Shown one piece after another: positions 11,255 to 21,971 of a DNA stretch of 64,000 nucleotides (positions are counted from its first letter, which is position 1; each line of letters begins with the position of its first letter). Source of the stretch: Sophora flavescens. Taxonomy: Eukaryota; Streptophyta; Magnoliopsida; Fabales; Fabaceae. Where the stretch lies: NCBI GenBank assembly GCA_030762895.1, contig JAUPTC010000016.1:1364001-1428000 (forward strand), in the 5' to 3' direction. Position numbers and translations under genes: made by a program. The notes below the pieces were generated by a model. It worked only from the letters and a program-made list of their open reading frames with translations. It did no database searches and was not told where the DNA came from.

Positions 11255-13041
11255 CCCTCTGGGGTGACTTGAGTCAGGCTCGGGACGTTAAACAAGCGCT
11301 ACTTGGGAAGCAACCCAAGCTAGGTATCCTTTATTTTTAGTTTCTGTCATTTTCATTTATATTAAAAAAATAAAATAAAAAAGCTTGATTCGCCACGCAA
11401 ATCCACTGTGGCCGCGCGAGACAAAAGCCCTGAATCTCAGAGGCTTGCTCATGCTTCTGTCTCGCGTCGCGAGGTATACTTTCGCCTCGCGATTCTGGGC
11501 ATCATCATCTGTTGGAATTCCAGATTCGCCTCGCTAGTGATCTCTTGCCTCGCGAATATGCAATTAAGGTTTAATCTGCAGGAGTTCTTCCAGGATGCTA
11601 TGCAACAGAAGGGAGCCCGTGAGACCAATTGGACGAGGATGCAACCATAGAAACTTGATCAGGGAGCACCCTCTCCTTTCCTCACTCTTGTTTTTGTTTT
11701 TGTTTTTTGTTTTTGTTTTGTTTTCGTTTGTCACTCTTGAATAATTTGAGAAGATCAAGAGTTTATGTATGAATGTGTGTCGGCAAGCTTGTTGGATTTT
11801 AATTAAATTGAGCATAGATTGATTGCATGAATTATTTTGACCATCGATGATTTCCCCCTAGGTTCTGAAAATAGAAAATTTGATCCCCATGTGAAAAATT
11901 GAAAACTGAACTTTGAGAATTTTATTGTGATTACTTGATTTATGATAAGTTTGGGGTGAGGGGGTGCACACACTAGAAATTGTATCTCGGTCAAACAATT
12001 TGCAAAAATGTCCAGGTGAGGAGTTGAGCCTCCAACTTTGTTTTTGATTGTGTGAATCACTTTTAAGTTGCACTTTCCCGAATTTGCTTGAATCTCTTCA
12101 TGGTTTGCATGTTTATATGTTGCATCAAATGATTTAGGCAATTTTCTTTGAATAACTACGTGGCCTAAAAAGAACCTTCCCTAATGCATGTTCCCTAGTT
12201 AGCCACATTGAGCCTAATTAGCCTATTGTTTCTTGATGACCCTATATTATAAGCCAAAAATCTGAAAACCCATGTTAACCCAATCTTAGGATTAGGAGAG
12301 CATGGAAGCTTAGCAAGAGAAAGGTTGTGAGAAACTAAGTTTGGGGTGGCTACAATGTGATATGTCATCTTGGGTTGAGAAAAAGAAAAATAAAGGTTGA
12401 AAAAAAAATTGCCAAAGGAAAAGGGGGCAAAACAAAAAGATTAGCAAGGAAAAGACTGTAGTCACCCGAAGCAAAAAGAAAAAAAAATGGAAAAAGGAAG
12501 TTGAGTGGAAAATGTGCCAAATGCTCATGCTCTCTTAGTTCCTAGGGACTCAAGCCTAGTATCCTTAAATATCATACCCTCAGCCAGGCCCCATTACAAC
12601 CTTTAAAAGACCTTCTGATGTTGCATACATGTTTTCGTGGGAACTATTTTTGAGATGAAAATCAAATCCATGAGAAGTGCTCTTGATATGTGAATTTGAG
12701 TGAAAAGTTGATAGCCTAGATACAATTGAGCGAATGAGTGAAATTTTACATACCCTTGTGAGGAAGGCAATTGTTTGAAATTGGTGATCTCCCTTTTGTG
12801 TGTGACCTTAATCCTCAACTTAGATTAATACTTGCATGAATGATAAGTTCTCAACTGTTTAAAGTAAATGAATGTGGAGATTACATTGATGTAAGGGGGA
12901 AATCATTGAAGAAAAACTGTTTTGTTAAGATTGCATGAAATTTGTGCAAAATCGATTGAATTCCTTAAGCTTGCCAAGTCTTGAGTCATTTTTGAGTTTT
13001 AGCTTGCTTGGGGACAAGCAAGGTTTAAGTTTGGGGTGTTT
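11255..13041 (+). other. 3' UTR of truncated Athila-type element
   Basis: Non-coding. It opens with the GGGACGTTAAACAAGCGCTA motif that TR-GAG-1 and TR-GAG-2 show right after their protease. A cluster of GCGAG-type dyads (CGCGCGAGAC, CTCGCGTCGCGAGG, TTCGCCTCGCGA, CTTGCCTCGCGAA) lies at about 11389-11560. Purine-rich low complexity occupies 12350-12510. The likely polypurine tract AAGTTTGGGGTGTTT sits at 13027-13041. Short frames here have low-complexity translations. Confidence 0.65.
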
Positions 13042-14555
13042 TGATAAGCCTCTGGCTTATCTAGTTTTATAACTAGATGGACTGTGGTTTCCGTGCTAAT
13101 TATTCGAGTTCTATCTCGTTTTCGCCCAAATTTGGCCTTGTTTTGTTCCTAAGTAGACTTTTACTCGTTCTAGGCATTTTTAGTAGTTTTTAGTCTATTT
13201 TGAATAGAATTACGCTTTTTGTGTCTTTTTATTGTTACAGGTTAGAAGTGAAGCTCCGGGAGTCAAGGAAAGTCAAGAAATAGTGGAAATTGCCATTCTG
13301 GAGATTCTCGCCCCGCGAGTGGATGGTCGCCTCGCGAGCCTGAAGATCAGCTAAGCAGCAACGTCATCAATTCTGTCTCGCCCCGCGATAAGATTCTCGC
13401 CACGCGAATCATGAAGACCTGCAAGACAGAGACCATCACGGCCAAGCCGTGATGAAGGTCACGGCTGTGACAGATTAAGGTTTTAAGTCTCGCCCCGCGA
13501 GAGTTTGAAGACCTTGGAAGACAGAGACCATCACGTCCTAGCCGTGATGAAGGTCACGGCTGTGGGAGATTGAAGTTTGAAGACTCGCCCCGCGAACACA
13601 CTCTCGCCTTGCGAGAATCCAAATTGAAAGCGCGCCAAAACTAATGTTCGCCTCGTGAAATCTTGTTCGCCCCGCGAGCGGCCGAGAACTAGAATCCCTA
13701 TTTATAGGCTGTTTCAGATCAGATCCAAAAAAAAACTAGTTGTTAACCACTTGTTTTGGAGATCAGTTTTGTACGAGTTCTTGTTACTCTGGAGCTGCGT
13801 CTCCCTCTTCTCTTTTCTTTACTTAGAGTTATGATGAATTCCGATTGTACGTTTGTCGTCATTACGGACATGAGGAACTAATCCCCTTGTCTAAGGGATC
13901 AATTAAGCCACCCATGGCAGTATAGTGTTCGTGTGATGTATATCTCTCTCTCCTTTAATTCAATTCTTGTTTTCCAATTCTGATGTCATTGTGTTGATCA
14001 TATGCTAGCGTGATTAACTAGTTAAACGTGTTGAGGCTGATCGGCGATTTGCGTTTTAGAACTTGAATTGGGATCATCGATCGAATATTGTACGAGAGTG
14101 AATAGGAGATCGGTGCAACCATATAGGGAACAAGATTTAATAGAATTCGAGGATTAGGGTTATGAGACCTGTAAGTGATTAACTCAAATCGTTGAATACG
14201 TCCTATTGAGCACGACAGTGAATTTAGGAGAAATTGGGGGTCCCGGTTGACATTAAAATTGAACCTAGGGAGAGGATCATCATCATTTGGGTACTATACA
14301 TGATTGGGTAGGTGGATTTGAGACCTTAGATGCTTTTAATTCCAGATTTCAATACCATATTCTTAATTGATTTGTTAACTAGATTGCGATCCTATTTTCT
14401 TTCCAATCTCAACCACTTTCTGTACTTGACCAAACGCATCGAGCTTCTCACGAATTAGTTGAATTGGTAGCCCAATCCTTGTGTTCGACCTCGGTAAATT
14501 CTTACCGTGTTTTTATTACTTGCGACGACCCGGTACACTTGCCGGTGACTCAACA
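13042..14555 (+). repeat. 3' LTR of truncated Athila-type element
   Basis: The sequence starts TGATAAGCCTCTGGC immediately after a polypurine tract and ends near ...GGTGACTCAACAACA, so the exact CA end is uncertain by 3-6 bases. The length is about 1.5 kb. No 5' partner exists in the window. At 13308-13682 it carries both palindrome types seen separately in the TR-GAG LTRs: CTCGCCCCGCGAG copies and ATCACGGCCAAGCCGTGATG copies. It also has the downstream phrase TTGAAAGCGCGCC that recurs in CACTA-C. Confidence 0.75.
13308..13682. repeat. Mixed CpG palindrome cluster in Athila LTR
   Basis: GCGAG-type dyads occur at about 13308-13400, 13490-13502, 13583-13618 and 13649-13680. TCACGG-type palindromes occur at about 13434-13472 and 13528-13566. 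The two TCACGG blocks are internal near-duplicates, each about 40 bp and sharing the leader GACAGAGACCATCACG. This is the only LTR here carrying both types. Confidence 0.8.
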
Positions 14556-14923
14556 ACAACCTATCTATTTAAATGTGTGTGAAATACAACTTAGTTATGA
14601 ATAGTTAATAAAAGTTAATTACCTTAAAAAGAAAACTATATATTGGGAGGGATGAGAACCAGTGTCACTTTTTTTTTATCAACAAAGTGAATATTTAGTA
14701 TATTGAAAAAGTACAAGAAGTTTTCTACCCATATACAAAATTGAATAATAGAAAGGAGTATTAGAGTCACATTTAGTTGTGGGTAATAACTAAATTAACG
14801 AGTCCCGTCTCAATTAAATAAGGGTGAGATACAACTTAGTTACCTGCGAGCAATGGAGGGACGAAGGAGAAGCAGTGCCAGGAAGAAGAGGCATTGATGA
14901 AACCAAAAAAGCTTCATATGATC
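14556..14923. other. Unassigned flank between Athila LTR and CACTA-C
   Basis: AT-rich, with no supported gene. A phrase around 14590-14615 (TATGAATAGTTAATAAAAGTTA) recurs with small changes near 63917-63940, so both may belong to one old repeat family. A short frame from 14824 reads into the transposon and looks accidental. The last three bases, ATC (14921-14923), are the left target site of CACTA-C. Confidence 0.5.
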
Positions 14924-14939
14924 CACTACTAGAAATCCA

Positions 14940-15275
14940 TCTTTTTCGGACGGATTTTCAGACGGATTTCGGACGGAAATTGGACAAATTTCGGACGGAT
15001 TTCGGACGGATTTCGGACGGAATGGCACCCGTCTGAAAAAACCTCGTGGGAAATTATAAAATTCGTCCCAAATTCCGTCCGAAAATATTTACAGACGGAT
15101 TTCGGACGGAATATGGACAACGTGGAAATCCGAATTTTGGTTATTTTTCGGACGGATTTCAGACGGATTTATTTTTGTTTTCCAACGGATTTGGGACGGA
15201 TGATGTGATTTTGTTGGTTATTTTTCGGACGGATTTATTTTTGTTTTCCAACGGATTTGGGACGGATTTCCCACG
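14940..15275. repeat. Left subterminal repeats of CACTA-C
   Basis: More than ten copies of TCGGACGGATTT / CAGACGGATTT in direct and inverted order, with mutated forms such as CCAACGGATTTGGGACGGA. These are the expected transposase-binding repeats of a CACTA end. The matching right set is at 19815-20245. Confidence 0.8.
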
Positions 15276-15282
15276 GAAGAAT

Positions 15283-15462
15283 GAAAAGCCAGAATCCATC
15301 ACGGCCGTGACATGTCAACTGAGCCAGACCCCTTCTAAGTAGAATCTGTCACGGCCAGGCCGTGATACCCATCACGGCCGTGACAGACCATTTAGTGGAG
15401 CAACATTCAAGGCAGAAGCTGTCATGGCCAGGCCGTGATGCCCATCACGGTCGTGACAGATC
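15283..15462. repeat. Palindromic cassette, left copy, in CACTA-C
   Basis: Contains ATCACGGCCGTGACATGT, then GTCACGGCCAGGCCGTGAT paired with CCCATCACGGCCGTGACAGA, then a third pair. Spacer phrases such as CTAAGTAGAATCTGTCACGG and TGACAGACCATTTAGTGGAG match the TR-GAG-2 LTR around 43195-43265. The homology therefore covers spacers as well as palindromes. Confidence 0.8.
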
Positions 15463-15721
15463 ACTTCACTTACATTACAGTTTCACTATCTATGCGAATT
15501 ATATGGCATCGATCACTAACATTTGCAATTTCACATTCAATCACAAAATCATGAATTTGACTATTGTTACAAAATACAGCCTTGGTACCATACAACTTCT
15601 AAAAATCAAATATCAATTGCTGCATGCAATCCAAAAGTCATGACTTAAAAACTATCAGAAGATCAAGCCACTGTGAACTGTGAAGGTCATGTAATGAACC
15701 AAACAAAAAAATAAATAAAGT

Positions 15722-16181
15722 TGTTGTGACCCACTTGAGTACTGCCTTGTCATGTTCTCTCAGTTTGAAAGTTCAGCAGCTGCTCTTGCAGCCATGCTTG
15801 CAACTTCTGCAGATTCTGCAGCAGCCTCTGCAGCAGAGGCAGCATCTTTGAATTCCATGTTCCTATTCTGCTTACCCATAGGAAAGGCACTCCTATTTTC
15901 AGAACTCGAATCTCTAAAATCCATTTCTTGCCTTCCAGTTCCTGTAAGAAAGAATCCCAAATATTCAGGCAATAGAAAGAACAAAAGCCCCAAATTCATT
16001 TGCAATTACTGTCTTCAAAAATTTACCTGAAGGTCTAGTTTTTGGATTAGACACCCCTGATGCCGTTGACTGATTGCCACCGGCCTTTCTAGAGGCACCA
16101 CTTGCATTCTACTCATCTGAACATCTTGGAGAAGCAAATACTACACTTGAAATTGCTTCCTTCAAATCGATGGGGAAGTTT
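15722..16181 (-). pseudogene. Captured IST1-like (ESCRT regulator) gene fragment
   Basis: Two minus-strand exons with good splice borders. Exon one (16181-16027) starts after TTTTAG and reads NFPIDLKEAISSVVFASPRCSDE, then ends at CAG/GTAAAT. Exon two (15941 to about 15722) follows CTTACAG and reads GTGRQEMDFRDSSSEN ... DAASAAEAAAESAEVASMAARAAAELS. Both are typical of plant IST1-like (Vps4-regulator) proteins, whose alanine-rich AAESAE repeat is distinctive. IST1 proteins act in endosomal sorting with ESCRT-III. Two in-frame stops are visible: one after CSDE, and one after AAAELSN that looks like a CGA-to-TGA change. The N-terminal IST1 domain itself is absent. This is a captured fragment inside a transposon, not a working gene. 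Confidence 0.75.
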
Positions 16182-16320
16182 CTAAAACAGGGGGGCAAGA
16201 AAGAAAAGATAACATGGTCAATTCAATGAGAATGCACAATCATAATGAACAAAGTTGTATATTGCAAATCAATAGTTCCAGAAAGAAAAACCCTCATGAA
16301 GAAATCGCGTGCGTTTAAAA

Positions 16321-17520
16321 CGAGACACCCCGTTGTGCCCCATTGTGACATTTAATTTAAAACCTCAATAATTAGTTCCTTAAGCCTTAACCTCTCATCA
16401 AGACCTCAACACATGCTATATGTCACAACACCTCTTTAACATATTCCATGTAGGTTAGGCACCTCTAAAAAATCATCATGATCCTCACGCCCAAAACAAT
16501 CATCTCTTAGACAACATATATATCTTAACTTAAGATCCACTAAGCATAATAATAATAACCAGGCAGATCATGCATAACACAATATCAATCAAAATATTCT
16601 CATATTACCAACATAACACAAAATCAATCCAATAAAGGTTGATTCTTTCCCCTACCTTAAAGATGCTCATAGTTTTTAAAAGCACTTGGCAGCGATGCAG
16701 TTAGCTCCAAACAGTTCCCAGAAAGTAATTTCTTCTTCTTGCAAGCAAGCACGCACATGAAAAACATCCCAGAGAGTCGATCCAAGCATAGAAACAGCCA
16801 GACAAATCACTGAATTAATTTCTCAACAATCACAATATAAATATAATTCAATAATATATTTAATTTCACAAAAACCTCATTCATTTAAAATTAAAGCAGA
16901 TTTGAGGTTTTTGGGCTCAAGATGAAAATTGAGAAAAAAAAACAGTTTAACAAGAGATTGACAAAATTGATTTAGGGAGACACTTAATCATGCTCCCAAT
17001 TTCAGAAAACACCAATTAATTTCATAAACTGAGAACTAAAAATCAAAACCTAGGGTTAGGGTTTGAGGAGAAATTGGGTCTCTTGAATCTGAACAAAGGA
17101 AGTGAGAAAACCACTTACCCAAGGAAGAAGGCAAGCTTATGGTGGTGCTGCGGTGGTTGACGCGGCGGCGGACGGTGGCCGTGGCGGCGGTTCACTTTCT
17201 GTGAACACCAAAAAGGGAGAGAGATAGAGTAAGACCAAAGGAAATAAGAAGAAGGGGGTTGGACAGAACTCACATGGTGGAAAGCACCACAAAAACCGGC
17301 GTCTCGCGATGTTTACCACGATGGAGGGCGCGGCTTCGCGGCGGAGCTCGGCCAGATCGCGCGGCTGTGACGCGGATCGGAGCAGGTGGTCGGACGCGTC
17401 TCCTCCTGGCAGCTTCCGGTGGTTCGATGGGTGGAGGGTGTGGGGCGGTGGCTGGTTGGAGGAAGAAGAAGAAGGGAGAAGAATAGAGAAGAAAAAGAAA
17501 GAAGGAAGAAATAGATGAAG
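16321..17520 (-). other. Gene-5'-end-like module shared with CACTA-B
   Basis: Reading on the minus strand from 17520: a pyrimidine-rich leader, a GC-rich proline-coding tract, the phrase TTTCCACCATGTGAGT, a CCGCC-rich exon-like block, a donor-like GGGTAAGTGGTTTTCTCACTTC, then an AT-rich intron-like stretch ending near GGGGCACAACGGGGTGTCTC (16321-16345). The same order and wording occur on the plus strand of CACTA-B at 57120-58988. It looks like a 5' UTR plus first intron, or part of an LTR, carried by two unrelated CACTA copies. No protein function is recognisable. Confidence 0.55.
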
Positions 17521-18261
17521 AAAAGGAGCAGAGAAGAAAAGAGAGTGAGGGGTAGGCGTCGATAGAGAGAGGAAAAAAAAGAGAAGTTAGGTTTTTAAGT
17601 CAATTATTTTGTAATAGGTACAAAATGAGTGATAAAATATTAAGCCTAAAATAAACATGTTTTTACTTTTTGGACTCTAAAAATAAAGATTGATAACTAT
17701 AAGTTTTCGAAATTCAAATTAGAGTAAAGATTAATAGTTGGACTGATCAACTAAGAAAATACTCAGTCCAAAATTTAATCTCCGATAAATGTCAAACCAG
17801 TTTATTTTCAACTCTAAAATTAAATAGAATGAAAATTATTGTCTAGTAAGCATGCGTTCACTAAAATAAGTCAGTGCTAACGCACCCAATACAATAATTT
17901 GAAGAGAGTAATTTAATTACTCAAACTAAACCGGTACGGATTGCTTTAAACAGGACATATGTTTTCCTAGATCTTGCATCAGTCCATGAGTAATTGCAAC
18001 ACTCATTACATGTAATTGAAAATAAACAAACAAGTAAAGGATCATCGTCTTAATGCTCACGTTAGCTCCAAGAGTGTAATTATCTACTCCATCAAGCAAA
18101 CATAGCCGTGTCAAACATCTCAGAGAGGGAATCAAACAACGCGCAACAATCAGAAATTAAGAAATCAATTACGCATGACCAAACACACATTCTAATTTGA
18201 TCTAAACACTTAATCTTATTACCAAACAAGGTTATTTTCAAAGAAAATCATGTTTGGAGCT
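17521..18261. other. AT-rich interior of CACTA-C
   Basis: No gene, repeat or structured signal is seen. A short minus-strand frame at 17926-18135 is unrecognised and probably accidental. Confidence 0.5.
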
Positions 18262-19530
18262 TACGCTTAGGTCCTAACAAGTCGATTTGGGCTTTATTAG
18301 GATCAAACAAGTCCATTTAGGCTTCATTAGGACCATAGAAGTTCAATTGGGCCGATCGGGGCAATTGGCCCAATTAGGTCCTAACAAGTCAATTTGGGCT
18401 CTATTAGGATCAAACCAGTCCATTTGGGCTCCATTAGGACCAAAGAAGTACAAATTGGCCTAGTTAGGTACTAAATGATCTAAAAAGTCCATTTGGGCTC
18501 TATTAGGATCAGACAAGTCCATTTAGGCTCAATTAGGACCATAGAAGTTCAATTGGGCCGATCGGGGCAATTGGCCCAATTAGGTCCTAACAAGTCAATT
18601 TGGGCTCTATTAGGATCAAACCAGTCCATTTGGGCTCTATTAGGATCAAACCAGTCCATTTGGGCTCCATTAGGATCAAAGAAGTACTAATTGGCCTAGT
18701 TAGGTACTAAATGATCTAAAAAGTCCATTTGGGCTCTATTAGGATCAGACAAGTCCATTTAGGCTCAATTAGGACCATAGAAGTTCAATTAGGCCGATCG
18801 GGGCAATTGGCCCAATTAGGTCCTAACAAGTCAATTTGGGCTCTATTAGGATCAAACCAGTCCATTTGGGCTCCATTAGGACTAAAGAAGTACAAATTGC
18901 CCTAATTAGGTACTAAATGATCTAAAAAGTCCATTTGGGCTCTATTAGGATCAGACAAGTCCATTTAGGCTCCATTAGGACCATAGAAGTTCAATTGGAC
19001 CGATCGGGGCAATTGGCCCAATTAGGTCATAACAAGTCAATTTGGGCTCTATTAGGATCAAACCAGTCCATTTGGGCTCCATTAGGACCAAAGAAGTACA
19101 AATTGGCCTAGTTAGGTACTAAATGATCTAAAAAGTCCATTTGGGCTCTATTAGGATCAGACAAGTCCATTTAGGCTCCATTAGGACCAAAGAAGTACAA
19201 ATTGGCCTAGTTAGGTCGTATATGACCTAAACAGTCCATTTGGGTTTTATTAGGATCAAACAAGTCCATTTGGGCTGCTTTAGGACCAAAGAAGTACAAA
19301 TTGGCCTAGTTAGGTCCTATATGACCAAAAAAGTCCATTTGGGCTCTATTTGGATCAAACAAGTCCATTTGGGCTCCATTGGGACCAAAAAAAGTACAAT
19401 TGGGCCGTACGGGGCAATTGGCCCAATTAGGACTTAACAAGTCGATTTGGGCTCTATTAGGATCAAACAAGTTCATTGGGGCTCCATTATGCCCGAAAAA
19501 GTACAAATTGGCCTAGTTAGGTGATATGAT
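18262..19530. repeat. Tandem array of TTTGGGCTCTATTAGGATCA units
   Basis: Roughly thirty short units of 35-45 bp, variants of AAGTCCATTTGGGCTCTATT followed by AGGATCAAAC. They are organised into higher-order blocks of about 200-240 bp; blocks beginning GATCTAAAAAGTCCATTTGG start near 18478, 18713, 18909 and 19126. Each block also holds the phrase GGGCCGATCGGGGCAATTGG, which has internal dyads. Short open frames across the array arise only from the repeat. It lies wholly inside CACTA-C, so it would move with the transposon. Confidence 0.85.
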
Positions 19531-19559
19531 CCAAAAAAAAAGGATCATGTAAATTTTCG

Positions 19560-19800
19560 GATGAAGATAGGGCTTGAAAAGTGAAGAAAATGAGTCAAAC
19601 AGATCCCATCATGCCCTAGCCGTGATGACCATCACGGCCATGATCAAGCAGAGCAAAAGGCAAAAGTCAGAAGCTGTCACGGCCTAGCCGTGATGGCCGT
19701 CCCGGCCGTGACATGTTAGATGATCCAGACAGAACCGATCACGGCCTAGCCGTGATGAGTGTCACGGCCGTGACAGACCAAAATTTGAAAGCGCGCCAAG
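19560..19800. repeat. Palindromic cassette, right copy, in CACTA-C
   Basis: Starts GATGAAGATAGGGCTTGAAA and continues AGTGAAGAAAATGA, then three palindrome pairs (CCTAGCCGTGATGACC / ATCACGGCCATGAT and similar), ending GACAGACCAAAATTTGAAAG and CGCGCCAAGG. The TR-GAG-2 LTR reads almost the same from 43014 to 43350, including leader and tail. This is the longest class I to class II match in the window. Confidence 0.85.
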
Positions 19801-19814
19801 GAAAATATAAAAAA

Positions 19815-20245
19815 TAACAAATCCGTGTGAAATCCGTCCGAAATTTTGGTCTGAAATCCGTCCGTAAGATAAATCAAGGAAAATATAAAAAAATAACACA
19901 ATCCGTCTGAAAATCCGTCCGAGGATCAACGAAAATATAAAAAATAACATAATCCGTCTGAAATCCGTCTGAAATTTCGGACGGATTTCAGACGGATGTA
20001 AGAAATATAAAAAAATAACACAATCCGTCTGAAATCCGTCCGAAATTTTCGGATGGACTTCAGACGGATCAAGAAAAATATAAAAAATAACACAATCCGT
20101 CTGAAATCCGTCCGAAATTTCGGACGGATTTCAGACGGAACAAAGAAAATATAAAAAATAACATAATCCGTCTGAAATCCGTCCGAAATTTTCGAAAAAT
20201 TTCAGACGAAAACATTTCCATCCAAAAATTCCGTCCAAAAATACA
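19815..20245. repeat. Right subterminal repeats of CACTA-C
   Basis: About a dozen AATCCGTCTGAAATCCGTCC units with inverted partners TTTCGGACGGATTTCAGACG, spaced by AAAATATAAAAAATAACA. They mirror the left subterminal set. Confidence 0.8.
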
Positions 20246-20260
20246 AGTTTTCTAATGGTG

Positions 20261-21060
20261 ATCTCTCGGTCTGTGCGGATAAGATAAGGAAATTTATTTG
20301 GAGGCAAATAAGTCAAGGAAGCACAATATCAATAATATATTAATATGACCTGGGTGTGATGGACATATATTTGCTATGACTTGGTTGAATGTTGTGCCTT
20401 TGTTTATTTCCAATATGCCATATCAACAACTCATCCTACATGGCACTTGAGTCTTGTAGCAGCCCGCCTTTTTGGTTCTTTGACTAGGCATACATTATTG
20501 AGGCTAACCACTGGGCACTGTCTAGACTGCTAACAGACCCTCTCTCAAAAATTGTCTTCTTCAAGTTTGAAACTTTAGTCTTCTCTCCTAAAGTACAGCT
20601 TGCTGATTATCACTACATCAAAACCTTATTGATGAGTACGAGTGGAATGGATTTCCATTAATTATGACACTTAAATAATATAAAATAGAAGAATATCAAC
20701 TGATACTTCTAAGACATTAGTTAAGAAGAAAAGAAATTAAAATTGTATTAAAAAAATGATATATTTAATATATTAAAAAATTAAAAAATATAACACTTCA
20801 CTTTTCAGTCAAATATACTGCACGGCCAGCTTTCAAGTTAATTTCACGATTGCAAAAATCCTGTCAACTGAAAGTTAGCATGTTTGATTATATATGTACT
20901 CTTAGATGAGTTATTGTTGATGTATATATCTCAGTATGTGCGGTCATGGTATTGTGGCCAAAGGAAACAATCAACAATGAATAAGAGAGAGGGGAACCGC
21001 ATTAAAGTGGTGACCGTGGGGTTAGGTTTGAGAATTGAGCTTACTATACATTCAAATTGA
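20261..21060. repeat. Direct repeat copy 1 (flank of CACTA-C)
   Basis: Phrases shared in order with 23490-23816 include CGGATAAGATAAGGAAATTT (there TGGATAAGATAAGGGAATTT), TTTGGAGGCAA, GTGTGATGGA, CTTTCAAGTT, GATGAGTTATT and GAGGGGAACCG. This copy is longer because about 380 bp near 20400-20800 has no partner. It appears to be an old duplication of flanking DNA later separated by insertions. Confidence 0.65.
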
Positions 21061-21398
21061 TGATAAGAGCCAAAGCTTTGTGATTGAACAAAGAATCTGA
21101 TATTTAGATCACAAAATGGTATGACAACTGGCTTTATGTGTGGCAGAGCTATGACCCCCGTCCAATAAGTCTTTGCACATTGCCCTCTCCATAGTAAATA
21201 TGGAAAGATGCCAAAGTATTCAGTGAACAGTGACCCTCTTTCGGTAATTGAATTGAAAATATGGTTAGGCTTGTCCAACAACTCAGCAGGTTCAAACTTC
21301 AAAGAATTCCTATATCTTGCGGAATTACATATGATTAAGGGGTTCGCGGATTGGATTGGATCGGATCGATTTCGAGTTAAAAAAATATCCGATCTCAA
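20931..21398 (-). CDS. Unrecognised open reading frame, 155 codons
   Basis: An uninterrupted minus-strand frame with mixed, protein-like composition; a stretch reads SLFTEYFGIFPYLLWRGQC. No domain, signal peptide or family is recognised. It overlaps the 3' part of the duplicated flank, and its start falls in a GGATTGGATTGGATCGGATC low-complexity tract. It may be chance or a decayed exon. I would not treat it as a gene without expression evidence. Confidence 0.2.
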   Translation of the reverse strand: MRSDIFLTRNRSDPIQSANPLIICNSARYRNSLKFEPAELLDKPNHIFNSITERGSLFTEYFGIFPYLLWRGQCAKTYWTGVIALPHIKPVVIPFCDLNIRFFVQSQSFGSYHQFECIVSSILKPNPTVTTLMRFPSLLFIVDCFLWPQYHDRTY

Positions 21399-21922
21399 AT
21401 GATAAAAACAATGTACGATTTTGATTGGATCGATTTGCTTCCTTAAAAAAATTCGACTTGATCCAATGATTCCAATCTAATCAAATGTGGTTTGGATTAG
21501 ATTTGATTATTCGGTTTGTCATACTTTATTTTTTTATTGTGTCAAGTGTCCTTTCTATTTGTTTAGTAGCGGACAAAAGATAATCTTCATTTAAGGGAGC
21601 TAGTTTAGGGTGTCTAATATCTATTTTATTATTTTAATATATGTCTATATTAGAGCAGTAGAAACTTTATGAAAGATAACAATTATTTATTATTTATTAA
21701 TCATTATTTGATTTGATGACGAGTGGGAAAAATTCTAGAGAATTCTAGACCAAATTTTGGGAGTTTGAGAAAAAATAATTATTAGTATTTTTTAACACGT
21801 TTTTTTATATTAATTCTCTATAACTACTCTCATTTATCCTATTTTTTTCATGAATATAAATTGTAGTTAATTATTTTTTCAAATGTACTTAATTGATTTC
21901 ATGTTTTCATGTTTACTCAATT

Positions 21923-21971
<49 letters not shown>

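Larger units (their letters stand above)
14924..20260. mobile_element. CACTA-C: non-autonomous CACTA transposon with captured IST1-like exons
   Basis: 5337 bp. The left end is CACTACTAGAAATCC. The right end, read inward on the minus strand, is CACCATTAGAAAACTTG, a diverged copy. The target site ATC is present on both sides (14921-14923 and 20261-20263). Both ends carry many CGGACGGATTTCAGACGGA-type subterminal repeats, a hallmark of CACTA elements. No transposase is encoded. The interior holds two copies of a palindromic cassette, minus-strand IST1-like exons, a gene-5'-end-like module, and a 1.3 kb tandem array. It would need a transposase supplied in trans. Confidence 0.85.

Noticed and set aside
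11018..11340. Two overlapping plus-strand frames as separate genes
   Set aside because: One is the integrase C-terminus; the other is its shifted shadow.
18262..19530. A CRISPR-like repeat-spacer pattern
   Set aside because: The units are contiguous and diverged with no unique spacers, and the context is a plant transposon.
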